Positions 47,503-60,062 are shown, counted from the stretch's first letter. The stretch is DNA of 64,000 bases from Glebionis coronaria (GCA_025667525.1 CM046875.1:434074617-434138616); one strand, 5' to 3'. Numbers and translations: made by a program. The notes: a model not told the origin generated them from the sequence alone.

Positions 47503-50500
47503 TGACAACCCATAAATTTCACAAGTGTGATATATGCTATGTTTGAATGGAAGTGGAAAATCCATTAGAAATTTTTGCTATACATTACTTGATAAGATGA
47601 ACTACTTCTCACAACCTGAACAACCATATCAACATATTACTATAGGTTGTGAGTACAATGTATATAACAAGTATAAGTCTAAAAGTAATTTAACAAGTAC
47701 ATTATGTAACAATATTTCAAGAAATATAATGATACCCTAAATTCCCTTAGAAACCTTAGAATTCCTATAAATGAATGATGAACTTAAGGCTTGTAAAAGT
47801 ATGAATACATAATACCTATGAACAAGTGAACAAGAAATGAGAACAAGGATTATACTATCAAATAGAAGTATAAAATTATCCAAGAATAAGTAAGTATAAA
47901 CCATACAGAGCTAAAGTAAAAATAAGTGTACATAATAGTCTAGATCATCAGCTAGAAACCTTTGATAAACAATATTTCAAGCAATATAATTATACAACAA
48001 CTATGTATCTATAACCAATACAATATATTAGATCTAATCTACTATATAAAGAAAATATAAGCAATCACAACGTACTAATATTCACTAATCCAAAACTAAT
48101 TATAAATTAAGACCTAATAGCCAAGATTAGCATATAAAAACCATTTTACATTGAATTAGAGTCAAATAATTTTCAACCAATTATAAAACTCAACTAAGTA
48201 TCATTTTAAGGTAATACATTTTTATTAAGCTAAATTACAAGTTCATAAAGCATAAAGTACATGTTATCAAAACTTAGGATCTTAAGCTCCCATAATTATA
48301 CCTAGATTATGATTACCCTATATAAAACCTTAAACTAAGAATGTAGAAACCATAGAAGTCATAAAGATATCATATATTCCCTAGAATAAGTTTTTATGAT
48401 GATATAAACCCTAATTACCCAAGATAGAAAGTCATTAGGATTAGTAACCTAGAAACCTTTATATTAAGAAATCTACATAGAATCATTACCTAGTCTTTTA
48501 GGTTAAGTCTAAAAAAACCCATAGCACTTCATTAAGATTATAAGATTATGCTAAGACAATTTACAGTTATCCTAATGTAAATGGTACAAGATTTCAATGC
48601 ATGACTTGTAAATTAGGTCAAAATAGGTATTTTCACCCTTTAGACATGTTTACTTAGAATAAGATATCAAACCAAGTGTGAGAACTTATTGGAAACTTAA
48701 AACACAGAACTAAATTTAGTTTCCATCATTGTATAAGAGGATGATAATGACTTTTACTAAGATTTAAACCTAGATCATTAGAGACCCTAACCTACCTAAG
48801 TTTTCTTCCCATTTTCACCTCAAATCTTTGTTAAACTTCAAACCAAGGACCAAAACTTCATAATTACAATTTATATACCCTATTTAAACACTAATATTTC
48901 ACTAAATAATTTCCTAAGTCCTTAATCAACAAAATTACAAAGTATAAGTTACAAGCCCGAGTTTTACTACCCGATTTTACTTTTTCCCTCTAAAACATGT
49001 TTTAAACACTTTCCCTCCCATTATAAGTTTTTAAATCAGATATTTAGGATGTTTTAAGATATTTTACAAGTGGTGACAAGTATGTTCATCACCTACTTGA
49101 AGCTACACATCACCATTCTCATCTATATCCTTGCCGTGACTATTCCTAGCCACATATGGAAGATTGGTTTGAAAATAGCTTTTATACTCATCACCTAAAC
49201 TTTCATAAACCTCTATGCCATCCCTTAGTCATTCTCCTAGCTGAGTTGCACGTTTCATAGCAAGCCTTGGAGCCTAAGTGTTGGAAAAACTATAAATAGG
49301 GGCAAATGGACTTCATTTGAACTCGCACCCTGTTTTCCTTTATATCTCCTACCCATTCTTCATATTCAGTTCTATATATGTCCTAGGACATCCCATAAGA
49401 CCAAAAACTAGGTATAGAAGAAATCCATTGAAGCTCTTGAAGCTTTAGTAGCAAGTAGTGTTCATAAGAAGTCATAAGGAGCCATTTTGGGGCTAGCTAA
49501 GTAATTCTTGTGTTAAGTAAGCTTTGATCTTGTTATATTGATATATTATGCTTTTTATAATGCCAAAATAATGTTAGAATGATAAAATAGAAGATATTAA
49601 GTCATTTGATCATTTTAAATGAAAGTTATAAGCTAAAGATGTTTTAAAACCCTTGTTTTGTATTTTACATGAAATAATGACTTAAAATCCATTTCAAAAG
49701 CTATAATTCTGGTAAAATGTTGTTATTATGACTATAAATATGTTTTGAAACTTTATTCTCAAATTATAGATCATTTGGTACAATTTTGAGGTTGTTATGT
49801 GATTTTTAAAAGTTTAGGGACTAAAGCTGTCATTTTTTAAACTATTTAACATTTTGGACCAAAAGTTTCATTTTTTTAAATTTAAAGCTATAATAATAAA
49901 TTTTGAAAAGTTTGAGACCCTAAAGTTAAACATTAAGGGTTGAAAGTGTAAATATTAAAACTATATACTTAAAGGGTTAAAAGTGTAAATATCCTAAACT
50001 TATGAAATTTGTGTTAAAAAGGTAATTATTCTAAAATTATAAACTTAAAGGATTATTTTGGTCATTTATGAAACTATATGAATGGAAACTATATAATGAA
50101 ACATATTTTCTAAATTATTATAAAGTATAAGGACTATTTTTGCCAATTATGAAACTAAAGGATGAAAGATATAAATATAAAAGAAACATATTAACTTTTG
50201 AAGAAATTTCTAAAAATATATATTATACTATGTGTCATGTTATTAGGGAACTTTGTACAAGGATGTTCCATCTCGATATTATGTTCTGACTGAGTGGTTG
50301 GGTTTACGATTTAAAGTGCCCTCGCTCTTCAAACGTTTATAGAATGGCTTCTGAGTATGATGGCCCCAACAATGATACAATATTATCACAATTAAATAAT
50401 ACATAAGTAATATATAAGAATTTTGAACTCAAAATTAAAAACTTAATACTATACCAAATATGTTAAACCATGTTGGTGTGAGACCAAGTTCTTTATTGTT

Positions 50501-51345
50501 AGCTCAAGTTATTCTGTGTGATATAAACCCGCCAAGATTACTGGACCTAAGGTGAGTTCATAGCCTCACTAAAGTATACTACTTTTAAATAATTTGAAAA
50601 CCTGTGATGGGGATATATGCTAAAATGGAATACAAGTATTTTTGGTATGCTTCCCAGATATGATTATTGACACTATGTTTACTGTTGCCTTGAAAGTCCC
50701 TTTTTAATTGTGAACCGCTAATTATTTCTTGAAAATGAGAGCTATTATTGTAAATAGTACTACTTGGGGACTGACATCCCTTGTCTGGGCAAGTCGCACT
50801 TGCTAGCACCTCAGTGGTCAAACATGCATACTTTATTGTGCTAAACAGGATAGTTTGGTAGACTTCCTCATAAGGGAAATTGTTGGCTTCTGATATGTCC
50901 AGCCGCGATATCATAAGCTTAGTGCATTGATTCATTTATTATTTAACTTATGAGCGAATAATAACGTAGCTTAGGAAAAAGGATCTTGTATTCAAATTGT
51001 TTTCAAACCTATGAATTTACTCAACCTTTGTGTTGACATTAAGCATATATTTCAGGAGTTGATAATTGATAGCATGGAGCAGCATAATGATGACGTGGAG
51101 AGATATATACATGGGAATTTTTATCATTCAAACCTATTTTCTAGATCTCGGGAACCTGTGATGTACAGAGTATGTACAAATTGTTTTATTGAAAATCTCT
51201 GATTTTGAATGATAATTTATAAAGAATAAATAAAGTTTATTTAAAAACTCTTTTGAGTTGTTTTTTATTACTGTGCTTTCATATCATGAAGTAATACCCC
51301 AAAAATAGTATTTTGTTGCGTCAAGGTAAAAATGGGGGTGTTACA
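47503..51345 (+). repeat. 3' LTR of N2
   Basis: 3,843 bp, TGACAACCCATAAATT...GGGTGTTACA. TATA box TATAAATA at 49291-49298, stem-loop at 50552-50569, palindrome-like AATAGTACTACTT at about 50754. It lacks M1 and the 41-bp insertion of the N1 LTR. Short open frames such as 50935-50585 on the minus strand are not supported. Confidence 0.87.
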
Positions 51346-52334
51346 TAAGTCTACTACCTATTTGACTCCCCCTGGGTTTGTACCTCACCAAAGACCACCC
51401 CCACCCACCCAAAATACCTAATACCAAAATACCCAATACCAAAGTACCTAATACCCAAATAGGAAACAAGGTTCACAAAGAAGTAATTTTCAAGGGAGTT
51501 CAAATGTAAGGGGTTATAATTCAAACGAAGGGAATTTTCAAGTTTAAAATCAAGGCTTTAATAACCAAGGTTTTAATAATCAAGGATTTCAAAACCAAGG
51601 TTTTCCAAATCAAGGGTTAAATAATCAAGGGTTTAATCAATGGAATCCTCAAATAGACTTGGTTCTTCAAAAGCTTAATGAACAAGATAGAAAACTTAAG
51701 GAAATGCAAGATTCTAGGGATAGGAAATTCATGCAAATGTTGCAAACCCTTCGACCCCAAGGTACTCTCCCTTCTAACACCGAACCCAATCTTAGGGTCA
51801 ATGTGAATGCTATCACTACAAGAAGTGGGAAAACTTCTGAGGGACCTACCATTTCTTCGCCAATAAAGGAGAAACAAGGCCCAGAGATCATAATGAGTTC
51901 TACTCACCCTTCGGTGACTTCTCCCTCACCCACTACTTGTGACATTCCTCCAGTAAGTGACCCTTTGGTTCCTAAGCCTATTCCCGAGGTTGTGAGTGAT
52001 TCGGTTCCTCCTCGACCTTCTCCACTACCCAATATACCTTACCCTTCAAGGTTGAGGAAGGAGAAGTTGAAGAACAAGGATGATATACAAGTTTCTAACT
52101 TCTTGAAAATGTTTAAGCAATTGAATTTTAATATCACCTTTGTCGAGGCTCTCGCTCCCATGCCTAAGTATGCTAAGATGTTTAAGGACCTCTTGACTGA
52201 TAAGGAAAAATTGCTTGATATCGCTAACACTTAACTTAATGAAAATTGTTCCATGGTCTTATTGAGAAAATTACCGGTTAAGCTAGGTGACCCTGGGAGA
52301 TTCCTTATTCCTTATAATTTCCCTGGGGAGAGAA
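51346..52334 (+). pseudogene. gag: Athila-like gypsy fragment A1: gag C-terminus and start of protease region
   Basis: Translation gives a Pro-rich start, then tandem NNQGF units (about 51548-51640), VLQKLNEQDRKLKEMQDS, NVNAITTRSGK, a Ser/Pro-rich linker, IPYPSRLRKEKLK, NFLKMFKQLNFNITFVEALA and MPKYAKMFKDLLTDKEKL, all typical of Athila/Tat-group gag. TAA at 52232-52234 ends the frame; homology continues (NENCSMVLLRKLPVKLGDPG, 52240-52300), so this stop or the preceding few codons are a mutation. The fragment begins at the N2 LTR end and stops near 52334. Confidence 0.85.
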
Positions 52335-53537
52335 AATGTTTAAGGAGTTGTGTTTGAGGGTTTTCAAAGATTTTGGTTTGAAAGATTTTTGTGAAAAAAA
52401 GTTATTTAGAGAATCAGAAGTGAAAAATCAGTCGTCATATTATTCTTGCTCTTTAACCTTGTTAAATCTCAGCAGCTATATTTGGAAGCTTGTGCATAAG
52501 CGTGCGCATAAGCTCAAAGTATAGGGGTGTGGATTGTGCATCCTCTAGGTACGTGTTCTTGTATCACTCTCAATAGATAATAAGCTTTGTGATTTTGTGG
52601 TTTATCTTGTATGAATCTACTTATTCTTGCTTATAATCAGTTGTTTGAGTGATTTGTGACCTTATTATGTTGAGTGTTCATTGGTTTGTGGAGTCTTAAA
52701 AATACTTGTATGCTTAATCTGCTTGACTGATCTTAAAGGGGTGTTTGGGAGTAGGTTTTGAGATAAGTAATAGTCCATTCTCTGGCTTAAAATCAACTTA
52801 AACAAACCTAAAAAGGTAGTCATATGTTATATTAGTGCTTTGTTTCAGTTTGGTAACATAAAGAAAAGTTTGCATGTTGCATTTTGCTTAAAACAAGTCA
52901 CATTCAATCAGTAGGGGTAATCTAGTCTGATTAGTGATTTGTGATTCCAAATCTTGGAATTTGTTAGAGAATCTGTTAAGCTAGGTCTGTGAGTTGGTTA
53001 GATGTGATTTGGTTATAGTTTGAGCAAGTTTTGCCCTTTTGTATCTCACCAATTTGCACACAAGTTCAGCAAAACATTGCCCAATTCTTGTTCCTTGTTT
53101 ACAGTAATTGTTCATTGCCTTGTTTAGTGTGATTCAGTATTTGGACTGTGTGTTTCTTGCTTGCTGTGACTCCCCACAACCCAACTGGTTGTGGGGGTGC
53201 CTTTGGTTCCAAGTAAATCCACCAAACAAGTCTTAAATCGCCGTTGTCTCTTTTTTGTGACCAAGCAGTGGGAAAAAGTTCGCACTGCTAGTTCAAACCT
53301 TGCCACTGCCCTGCTAAAGGATAAAACCTCTTGAGGTGCCACTTTCAGTTCTTTCTATTTTTGTCTTAAGTGCAAAATTTTCACCTTTTTCTGATTTTCT
53401 ATTTTTTCTAGTTTTGTTTATTTATTTTGTTATTTTTAGAAATTTAAAATTTTACTTTACTGTTTATTTGTTATTTTTTAGATTTAAATCATTTTAATTA
53501 GTTTTAATTATTTTGATTTTTGTCCTTTAGTGAAAAA
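52335..53537. other. Unassigned sequence left of S1
   Basis: 1.2 kb with no convincing ORF. It contains a repeated CATAAGC/GTGCGCATAAGC near 52490-52512, a GGGGTGTTTGGGAG string at 52738 like a MITE end but without a partner, and a tRNA-B-box-like AGTTCAAACC at 53290. None is enough for a call. It ends with AAAAA before the S1 LTR. Confidence 0.4.
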
Positions 53538-53568
53538 TGTTGGGAATAAATTAAGGCCAGATCACTTG

Positions 53569-53680
53569 AACGCTGACAAGAACAACTCAAGCGTTGACAA
53601 GAGTAAAGTGAGCGCTGATAGCATAAGCGTTGACAAGTTAAAGTCAAGCGTTGACAGATTGAAGACAAGCACTGATGGAA
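53569..53680 (+). repeat. 21-bp-spaced motif cluster 1 (S1 U3)
   Basis: Cores start at 53570, 53591, 53612, 53627, 53648, 53669 (spacing 21, 21, 15, 21, 21). Core AGCGYTGACAAG type; the spacers between cores are not conserved. The cluster ends about 130 bp upstream of the TATA box. Copies with GTTGAC contain the TTGAC core bound by WRKY factors, which may be coincidence. Confidence 0.88.
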
Positions 53681-53807
53681 GATGTGAGCTACACGTTTAT
53701 TATATTCTAGAATACTTCTAGTAAGGATAGAGACGACAATGTATTTTCTATGTTTATCTTTACCTAGAATAGTTGATTCGTAGCTTATTGTACAAGACTT
53801 CTTGTTC

Positions 53808-53814
53808 TATAAAA
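53808..53814 (+). promoter_or_regulatory. TATA box of the S1 LTR
   Basis: TATAAAA within TTCTATAAAAGAAG, about 270 bp from the LTR start and 250 bp from its end, a normal position for the U3/R boundary. Confidence 0.75.
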
Positions 53815-54064
53815 GAAGATCTTTTAGGTTAATGTTTAATATAAGTTTTCATAAGTATTCGCAAGTTAAACTCTTTCATTGTAATCAAGTTCGTTTATTC
53901 TAATACAAGTGAAAGTTTGTTTAACATCATTGTGTTTTAGATCAAGTGTTAATTCCGCATAACACTTTGTTACTTTATTCATAAGCAAAGGTTTCTCTAC
54001 GTGTAGTACTTGATCTAATCTCGTATACACAAAGCTTAATCGATCTAAGTTTGGGATCAACAAG

Positions 54065-54076
54065 TGGTATCAGAGC
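54065..54076 (+). other. Primer binding site of S1
   Basis: TGGTATCAGAGC, two bases after the LTR end; perfect match to the plant initiator-Met PBS consensus used by copia elements. Confidence 0.92.
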
Positions 54077-54113
54077 TTGTTGAGAAACTTTTGATCTTTA
54101 AGTAACGCAAGAA

Positions 54114-54163
54114 CCCTAAAACACCAAAAACCCTAAAAACCCTAAAATTCTCAAAACCCTAAA
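54114..54163 (+). promoter_or_regulatory. Telo-box cluster in the S1 leader
   Basis: Four CCCTAAA units (54114, 54131, 54140, 54157) lie between PBS and the gag ATG (54170). CCCTAAA is the plant telomere repeat; as the telo-box it is known from promoters and leaders of translation-related plant genes. The spacing is irregular, so this is not a true telomere array. Confidence 0.75.
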
Positions 54164-54169
54164 AACACC

Positions 54170-55186
54170 ATGTCTGGCACAGATCAACCTGCTTCTTTGC
54201 TACAAAACAACTCCTCAAATCCTAGTATCAAAATTCCCATGTTTGATGCCAGGAACTTTGAGCTTTGGAAGTCAAATTTTGAGCAATATATAGCTATTCA
54301 TGACTATACTCTTTGGGAGATTGTCGAATATGGGAACACATTCGACAAAGCAGCAAAGATTGCTGCTGCAATTGCCACAAGGACAGCTGTTCCTAATTGT
54401 CCTGAAGCTGATAAGGTGGAAAAGCCTGGAGATGGGAGAGCTGTAGTTGTTGAAGATATAGCCAAGAAGAGGGTGGACATGAAAATCTTGAACATCTTGA
54501 AACACGCCCTAGGTCATGAGAATCAGCACAAGTACAAACGCTTTGAGTCTGCAAAAGAGCTTTGGGAAGCTCTTGAAGTAGCACATGGTGGCAATGCTGA
54601 CACAAAAGAAGAAAAGAAGAAGCAACTCTTGCATGAGTATGCTGTCTTTAAAGCTCAACCCAATGAAAATCTCAGCAATGTGAGAAGTAGACTTCTTGAC
54701 ATCACAAGTCAACTTTCCTTCATGGGAACACAGATTGATGACCCTGAATTGAATGCTACTTTTCTCAAAAGCCTTGGTGATGTATGGAAGATTGAAACAA
54801 GATCCATTCTTGTCAATAATACCCACAAGACCTCCAGGTTTGATGACATCTTCAACAAACTAAGACTGTTGGAGAATGAATGGCAATTGGATAGTGATAA
54901 TAAATCTTCCAGCAGCAACATGGCCTTCTTCTCACAAAGTGAAGGCCAATTTGATTCCATGAACTTCTATGGACATCCAGCCACTGGGTCTCAATGTGTC
55001 AACGCTGGATCTCAGCCTGTCAGCGCTGGATCATATCCTGTCAACGCTTTGTACTCAAGCGCTGACACATACTATCATGGCGCTGATAGAATTAAACCTG
55101 CTGGTTTTGATCTAGATACTGTGTGTGCATTCATTGCTTCTTTCCCAGTGATTCAAGGATTACATATGAAGATCTTGAGCAGATAA
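54170..55186 (+). pseudogene. gag: S1 gag (UBN2-type capsid domain)
   Basis: ATG 54170 in good context after the telo-box leader. Residues about 20-230 form the copia Gag domain: KIPMFDARNFELWKSNFEQY, KRFESAKELWEALEVAHGG, then KKKQLLHEYAVFKAQPNENL and LRLLENEWQL. The C-terminal linker carries five motif copies (CVNAGSQPVSAGSYPVNAL, SSADTYYHGADR). The frame drifts near 55150 into a reading that ends at 55184-55186; homology continues in the frame of the next feature, so a 1-bp change near 55149-55152 breaks it. Confidence 0.88.
54998..55089 (+). repeat. 21-bp-spaced motif cluster 2 (S1 gag linker)
   Basis: Cores start at 55002, 55023, 55044, 55059, 55080 (21, 21, 15, 21). Same core as cluster 1; three copies are preceded by TGTCA, making a near-palindrome around AGCGCT/AACGCT. 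Confidence 0.88.
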
Positions 55187-57063
55187 GTGATGAACAATTG
55201 GAAGAGATGGACATCAAGTGGACTATGGCTCTTGTAAGTTTAAGAGCAAACAGGTTCAATAAAAGGTTCAAGAAGAAGATGACCTTTAATGCTAAGGATG
55301 TTGCTGGATTTGACAAGTCAAAGGTTGAGTGCTACAACTGTCATAGGATGGGGCACTTTATGAGGGAATGTAGATCTCCAAGAAGATCTGATGCTGGGAA
55401 GCCTTCAAGCCAAATGATTAAGAGCCCAGATCCCAAGGCCATGGTTGCTGTTCAACAAATTGATGGAGTTGGAGAATGGGACTGGAGCTGGATGGCTAAG
55501 AATGAGGAAGAGGACAGAGCTTTGGTTGCTGAAGTTAAAGAAGAGCATGCTGAATATGCTCTCATGGCACACTCCTCTTCTTCATCAGATAATGAGGTAT
55601 ATGATGATGCTTTCTGTTCTAAGGGTTGTCGTTTAAATACTGAAAAATTAAATCAAGAGATAGTTAAATTATTAGATGAGGCAAGTACTGAAAGATGCAA
55701 AGTATCTAATTATCAAATTGCTCTTACCCAAACAGAAAAGACAGTAGCTGAGTATAAGAAAATGGAGTTTGATTTAAAGGATCAAATAAATATCTTAAAA
55801 CATGAGTTACATCAGAGTAAAGATGTTCAAGATATAGTAAATAGGGTTAATCTTGATTTGATAGCTCAGTTAGAAGAGGCTAACAAAAATAAAGATAATG
55901 TGAGTCTTAAAATCCAGAGATTTGATAAGGCCACACAATCCCTAGGAGAGTGTGTTAGCAAACAAAGAGACTCTAAGGATAAGAGTGGGATTGGGATGAA
56001 GGATTATACTGGTGTTCCACCACCAGCTGGGGATTTCTATGGTGTCCAATCAAAGGACTTATCTTGGACTGGCTTGCCAGAATGCCAAGAGGAGGAATTC
56101 ATTCCTCCACCTAGAGTGATTTCCCCAGTTGAGGAATACAAGCAAAAACTGACTGACCTAGATGAGTGGAAGAAAGCTAACCACACCTTGTTTGTTAAAG
56201 GAGGGTTGTTGTGTGAAAGTCCAAATGAGCCCACACCAAACATGATACCAATTGTGGAGTCCAATGATCCTAAACCTATTAAGATCACACACCCTACCAC
56301 TGGCAAAGCTGTTGACCTTGGCCCACAAACTGTTAGAAAACCTAGTGTTAAGTATGCAGAGATGTATAGGAATACTAGGTCACCAAAAAGCCAAGTAAGT
56401 AACCATGGAACAGGCTTCTTTGCTTCTAGACCTAAGACTATGTCTAGAAAAGCTTGTTACACATGTGGTAGCTTCTCACATTTGGCCTACAAATGTGTCA
56501 ACGCTTCCAATGTCAACGCTGATAGGAACCATTTCAGCGCTGACAAAAGTCAACATAGGTCAAACACTGTCAGACCCAATACCTTTGTGAACAAAAGTTC
56601 ACAAGTTGTTAGACCAGCCCCATTCTTTTCTAGAGGGTCTAACACACATGGCCTAAGACCTTTTCAAAAGTCCAACACTTGGTCAAATAGGCAATGGGTT
56701 CCTGTAGCAAACCCTAGGTTCAACGCTGATAAGAGCAATCGGGGCGCTGACAAGAGAAATTTCAGCGCTGACAGACACACTGCCAAACCTAGGTATTTGC
56801 AACCACATGGAAATAGGTCTAAAGCTTCTACTAGCTTAACATGGAGACCAAAACAAGACCAAAACCCTAATTCAACTGGTATTTCTATGACATGCAACAG
56901 GTTTCATTATATTTCAAAGGCATTGTCAACACCAATTGGGGTTAACTGGGAATTTCATTCAAACAGGGATGAAAATAGGGTTGTTATGAGAACCAAGTCT
57001 GTTCTTGTTGAACAACCAAATGAATCCAAGTCTTCCAAGGCTTGGGTTCCCAAAGAAAACTAA
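55150..57063 (+). pseudogene. gag-pol: S1 gag C-terminus and nucleocapsid to the protease border
   Basis: The frame enters with SRITYEDLEQISDEQLEEMD and runs to TAA 57061-57063. Zinc knuckle CYNCHRMGHFMREC at 55330-55371. Then an acidic stretch, a coiled-coil-like section (about 55650-55900, NQEIVKLLDEASTERCK and following), and a second Cys/His unit CYTCGSFSHLAYKC at 56455-56496. Motif clusters at 56501-56549 and 56723-56774 encode NADR, SADK, NADK, GADK, SADR units. It ends KAWVPKEN, the usual end of this region in SIRE-type copia elements. Pol resumes in another frame just downstream. Confidence 0.85.
56496..56774 (+). repeat. 21-bp-spaced motif clusters 3 and 4 (S1 nucleocapsid-protease linker)
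   Basis: Cores start at 56501, 56516, 56537 (15, 21) and at 56723, 56744, 56765 (21, 21). Both lie in a hydrophilic Asn/Ser/Arg-rich linker and in the same reading frame. Confidence 0.88.
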
Positions 57064-60062
57064 TGTGTTTTCTTTATGTGCAGGGCATTCAGAAGAAGAT
57101 CAATGATTATGGATACTGGGATAGTGGATGCTCAAGGCACATGACAGGAAAGGAAGACTATCTGACCAATTTCTCTCCTATTCAAGATGGTGATAAGGTA
57201 TACTTTGGAGGGGGCTACGGCACCATCACTGGAAAAGGAACCCTTGTCACCAACAATTTACGGTTTGAGAATGTCTTCTTGGTAAAAGAACTGGATTATA
57301 ATTTGTTTAGTGTATCACAAGTGTGTGATAACAAAAATAAGGTTCTTTTCACAGATACTGAATGCTTGGTGTTAAGCAAAGATTATAAGCTCCCTGAGGA
57401 AAAATACATAGATTTTAGAACACCAAGGCATAAAGACATATATAATGTGAATCTTAATGGAATTAAGATAAATAATAAAATGTCATGTCTGTATGCTAAA
57501 GCCTCAGTTGATGAAAGTAATCTTTGGCACAGGAGATTAGGGCACATAAACTTTAAGAATATCAATAGACTTGTGAGGCTTGGTTTAGTTGATGGTTTGC
57601 CTGAAAAGGCTTTCCACAATGACCACACTTGTGTTTCATGTCTTAAGGGCAAGCAGCACAAGGTCTCATTCAGGTCTAAACAGGTGCACTCTAGTTCTAA
57701 ACCACTTCACTTATTGCATATGGACCTCTTTGGTCCAACTAATATAGAAAGTTTGAAGGGTAAATCATATTGTTTTGTTATCACTGATGATTACTCCAGG
57801 TTTACATGGACTTTCTTTTTAGCCAAGAAAAGTGAAACTGCCCAAAGTCTGATTAATTTCATTACCCAGATTGAAAAGAAGAATGGTAATGAGGTCAAAA
57901 TTATTAGAAGTGACAATGGGGGTGAGTTTAGAAATCAGTTGTTAGATGATTTTTGTGCCAAGAAAGGGATTACTAGGCAGTTTAGCATAGCTAGAATCCC
58001 ACAGCAAAATGGGGTTGCTGAAAGGAAGAATAGAACCCTTATTGAAGCAGCCAGAACCATGTTGGCTGATGCCCACTTTCCTATAGCCTTTTGGGCTGAA
58101 GCTGTTAACACAGCTTGTTATGTTCAAAATAGGGCATTGGTCAACAAAATACATAATAAGACACCTTATGAGTTACTCTGGGGAAGGAAGCCAAATATTG
58201 GCTTTCTTAAGCCTTTTGGATGCCATGTAGTTATTTTAGAAACTAGTGAGGCCCTAGGTAAATTTGATTCAAAAGGTGATGAAGGCTACTTCATGGGTTA
58301 TTCAGTGCAGAGCAAAGGATATAGGGTTTACATTAAAAAGGAAAAACGTATACTTGAAAAGGTACATGTTAGGTTTTTAGAAAGTAAACCTAGTGATCCT
58401 GAAAGTGGTCCAAATTGGTTGTTTGACTTAGAACCTTTATCTAGAGCTTTAAATTATATGCCTGTTACTGATCCAGACATTGTGAAGGAAACTTCAAGTG
58501 TTTTGGAAAAGAAAATTGGTAATGTTTCAGGTATACAGGTTGCTAAGAAGGATGGACCACCAGCAGTTGAGTCATCTCCCACAAAAGAATATGTTACACT
58601 TCCTATATGGACAGATGAGTATTATGCTGTTGCTACTGCTGCTAGGAAAGATAATGGTGGTGTTCAAATACCACCAAATACAAACATGCATGATTCTTCA
58701 GGCGCTGACAAAGGGAAATCAAGCGCTGACACGACCAATTCAGACGCTGATGGCTCAAACGCTGACAACAACAGTTCAAGCGTTGTTAGCCCAAGCGCTG
58801 ACAAACAAGGTTCAGACTTTGGTGACACCTTTACACAGCTTTTCTCTTCTCATTTTGAACAGGGTGGCCCTTCCAATGTCCATGAAGAGATTTCTGTTGA
58901 TCAAGAAGAATCTGAAGAAGATATTGGCAACATGGAGCGTGAAGTTGAGGACACCAGACTCTTTGAAGGAGGAGTTCTTACTTCCACAGCAAAGGATCAC
59001 CCCACATCTCAGATCATTGGTGATGTTATGGCTCCAGTTCAGACAAGAAGATCCCATCAAAGTCTTGGTGGATTTATTGCCAATATACACAAGAAGGTTG
59101 ATACCCCTCTTGTACAAGCATGTTTGTTTGCCTGTTTTCTGTCACAGGAAGAACCCAAGAAAATTTTTGATGCTCTCAAAGAACCAAGTTGGGTGGAAGC
59201 AATGCAGGATGAGCTTCACCAATTTGCTATACAGGATGTTTGGGAGCTGGTTGATTGTCCTAGATATGTGAGACCAATTGGGACAAGATGGGTTCTAAGG
59301 AACAAGAAGGATGAAAGAGGTATTGTGGTCAGAAACAAGGCACGTTTGGTAGCTCAGGGATACACACAAGAGGAAGGAATAGATTATGAGGAGGTATTTG
59401 CTCCTGTTGCAAGAATTGAAGCTATAAGGATTTTCTTAGCTTATGCCTCTTGTATGAATTTCACTGTTTATCAAATGGATGTGAAGAGTGCTTTCCTCTA
59501 TGGGACAATTGTTGAGGAGGTATATGTCATGCAACCTCCTAGTTTTGAAGATCCTGAGAATCCAGACAAGGTTTATAGAGTGAAGAAAGCTATGTATGGA
59601 CTTCATCAAGCCCCAAGAGCATGGTATGGTACATTGTCCACCTACTTGGTGGAAAATGGTTTCAAAAGGGGCACCATAGATCAGACACTATTTACAAAGA
59701 AGAAAGGAAAACATGTGTTGCTTGTGCAGGTCTATGTTGATGACATCATTTTTGGGTCTACTGATCCAAAAATGAGTGAGGATTTTTCCAAGCTCATGAC
59801 AGATAAATTCAAGATGAGTGCAATGGGTGAGATGAACTTCTTTCTAGGTTTACAAGTTCAGCAGAAAGAGGATGGTATCTTCATCTCCCAAGACAAGTAT
59901 GTGGCTGAAATCTTGAAGAAATATGGTTTTTCTCCACATGAAAAGGATGCTTCCACTCCTATGGATAGGGAACACCCTTGGGGAAAAATTGGAGCTGGAA
60001 AGGATGTGGATGTTAGGCACTATAGATCAATGATTGGATCATTGATGTATCTTACAGCCTGA
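57063..60062 (+). pseudogene. pol: S1 protease-integrase-RT
   Basis: Frame 0, open from before 57042 to TGA 60060-60062. Protease: [15 protein letters not shown]-pre-integrase: [17 protein letters not shown], then [11 protein letters not shown]. Integrase: [56 protein letters not shown] (D-D-35-E complete). The linker at 58690-58812 carries six motif copies ([25 protein letters not shown]). [42 protein letters not shown], then YVDDIIFGS (catalytic) and [12 protein letters not shown]. The TGA sits in the LTASRPDI block where relatives have Ser. An acceptor-like CTAAT...TTTTCTTTATGTGCAG overlaps 57059-57083. Confidence 0.93.
58700..58812 (+). repeat. 21-bp-spaced motif cluster 5 (S1 integrase-RT linker)
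   Basis: Cores start at 58702, 58723, 58744, 58759, 58780, 58795 (21, 21, 15, 21, 15), all in one frame. Confidence 0.9.

Larger units (their letters stand above)
43378..51345 (+). mobile_element. Non-autonomous gypsy-type element N2
   Basis: 5'-truncated LTR (43378-44176), PBS, ORF0 remnant, gag, zinc knuckle, integrase trace, PPT, 3' LTR (47503-51345). Only about 0.3 kb lies between zinc knuckle and integrase trace, so protease, RT and RNase H are missing, as in N1. The shared ends of the two LTRs differ by roughly 7% in the last 200 bp, so this is an old copy. Confidence 0.8.
53538..54062 (+). repeat. 5' LTR of S1
   Basis: TGTTGGGAATAAA...GGATCAACA, 525 bp, with 5-bp inverted ends TGTTG/CAACA. 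U3 holds six copies of the 21-bp-spaced motif (53569-53680); TATA box at 53808. A 63-codon frame from 53530 reads these copies as NADKNNS, SVDKSKV, SADSI, SVDKLKS, SVDRLKT; it starts outside the LTR and is probably not a gene. The single copy in this window means the LTR ends rest on terminal motifs and PBS position. Confidence 0.82.

Noticed and set aside
52736..52760. MITE end GGGGTGTTTGGGAG
   Set aside because: No matching inverted end or duplication is found downstream.
53160..53345. SINE-like unit with a B-box-like AGTTCAAACC
   Set aside because: No convincing A box, tail or flanking duplication.
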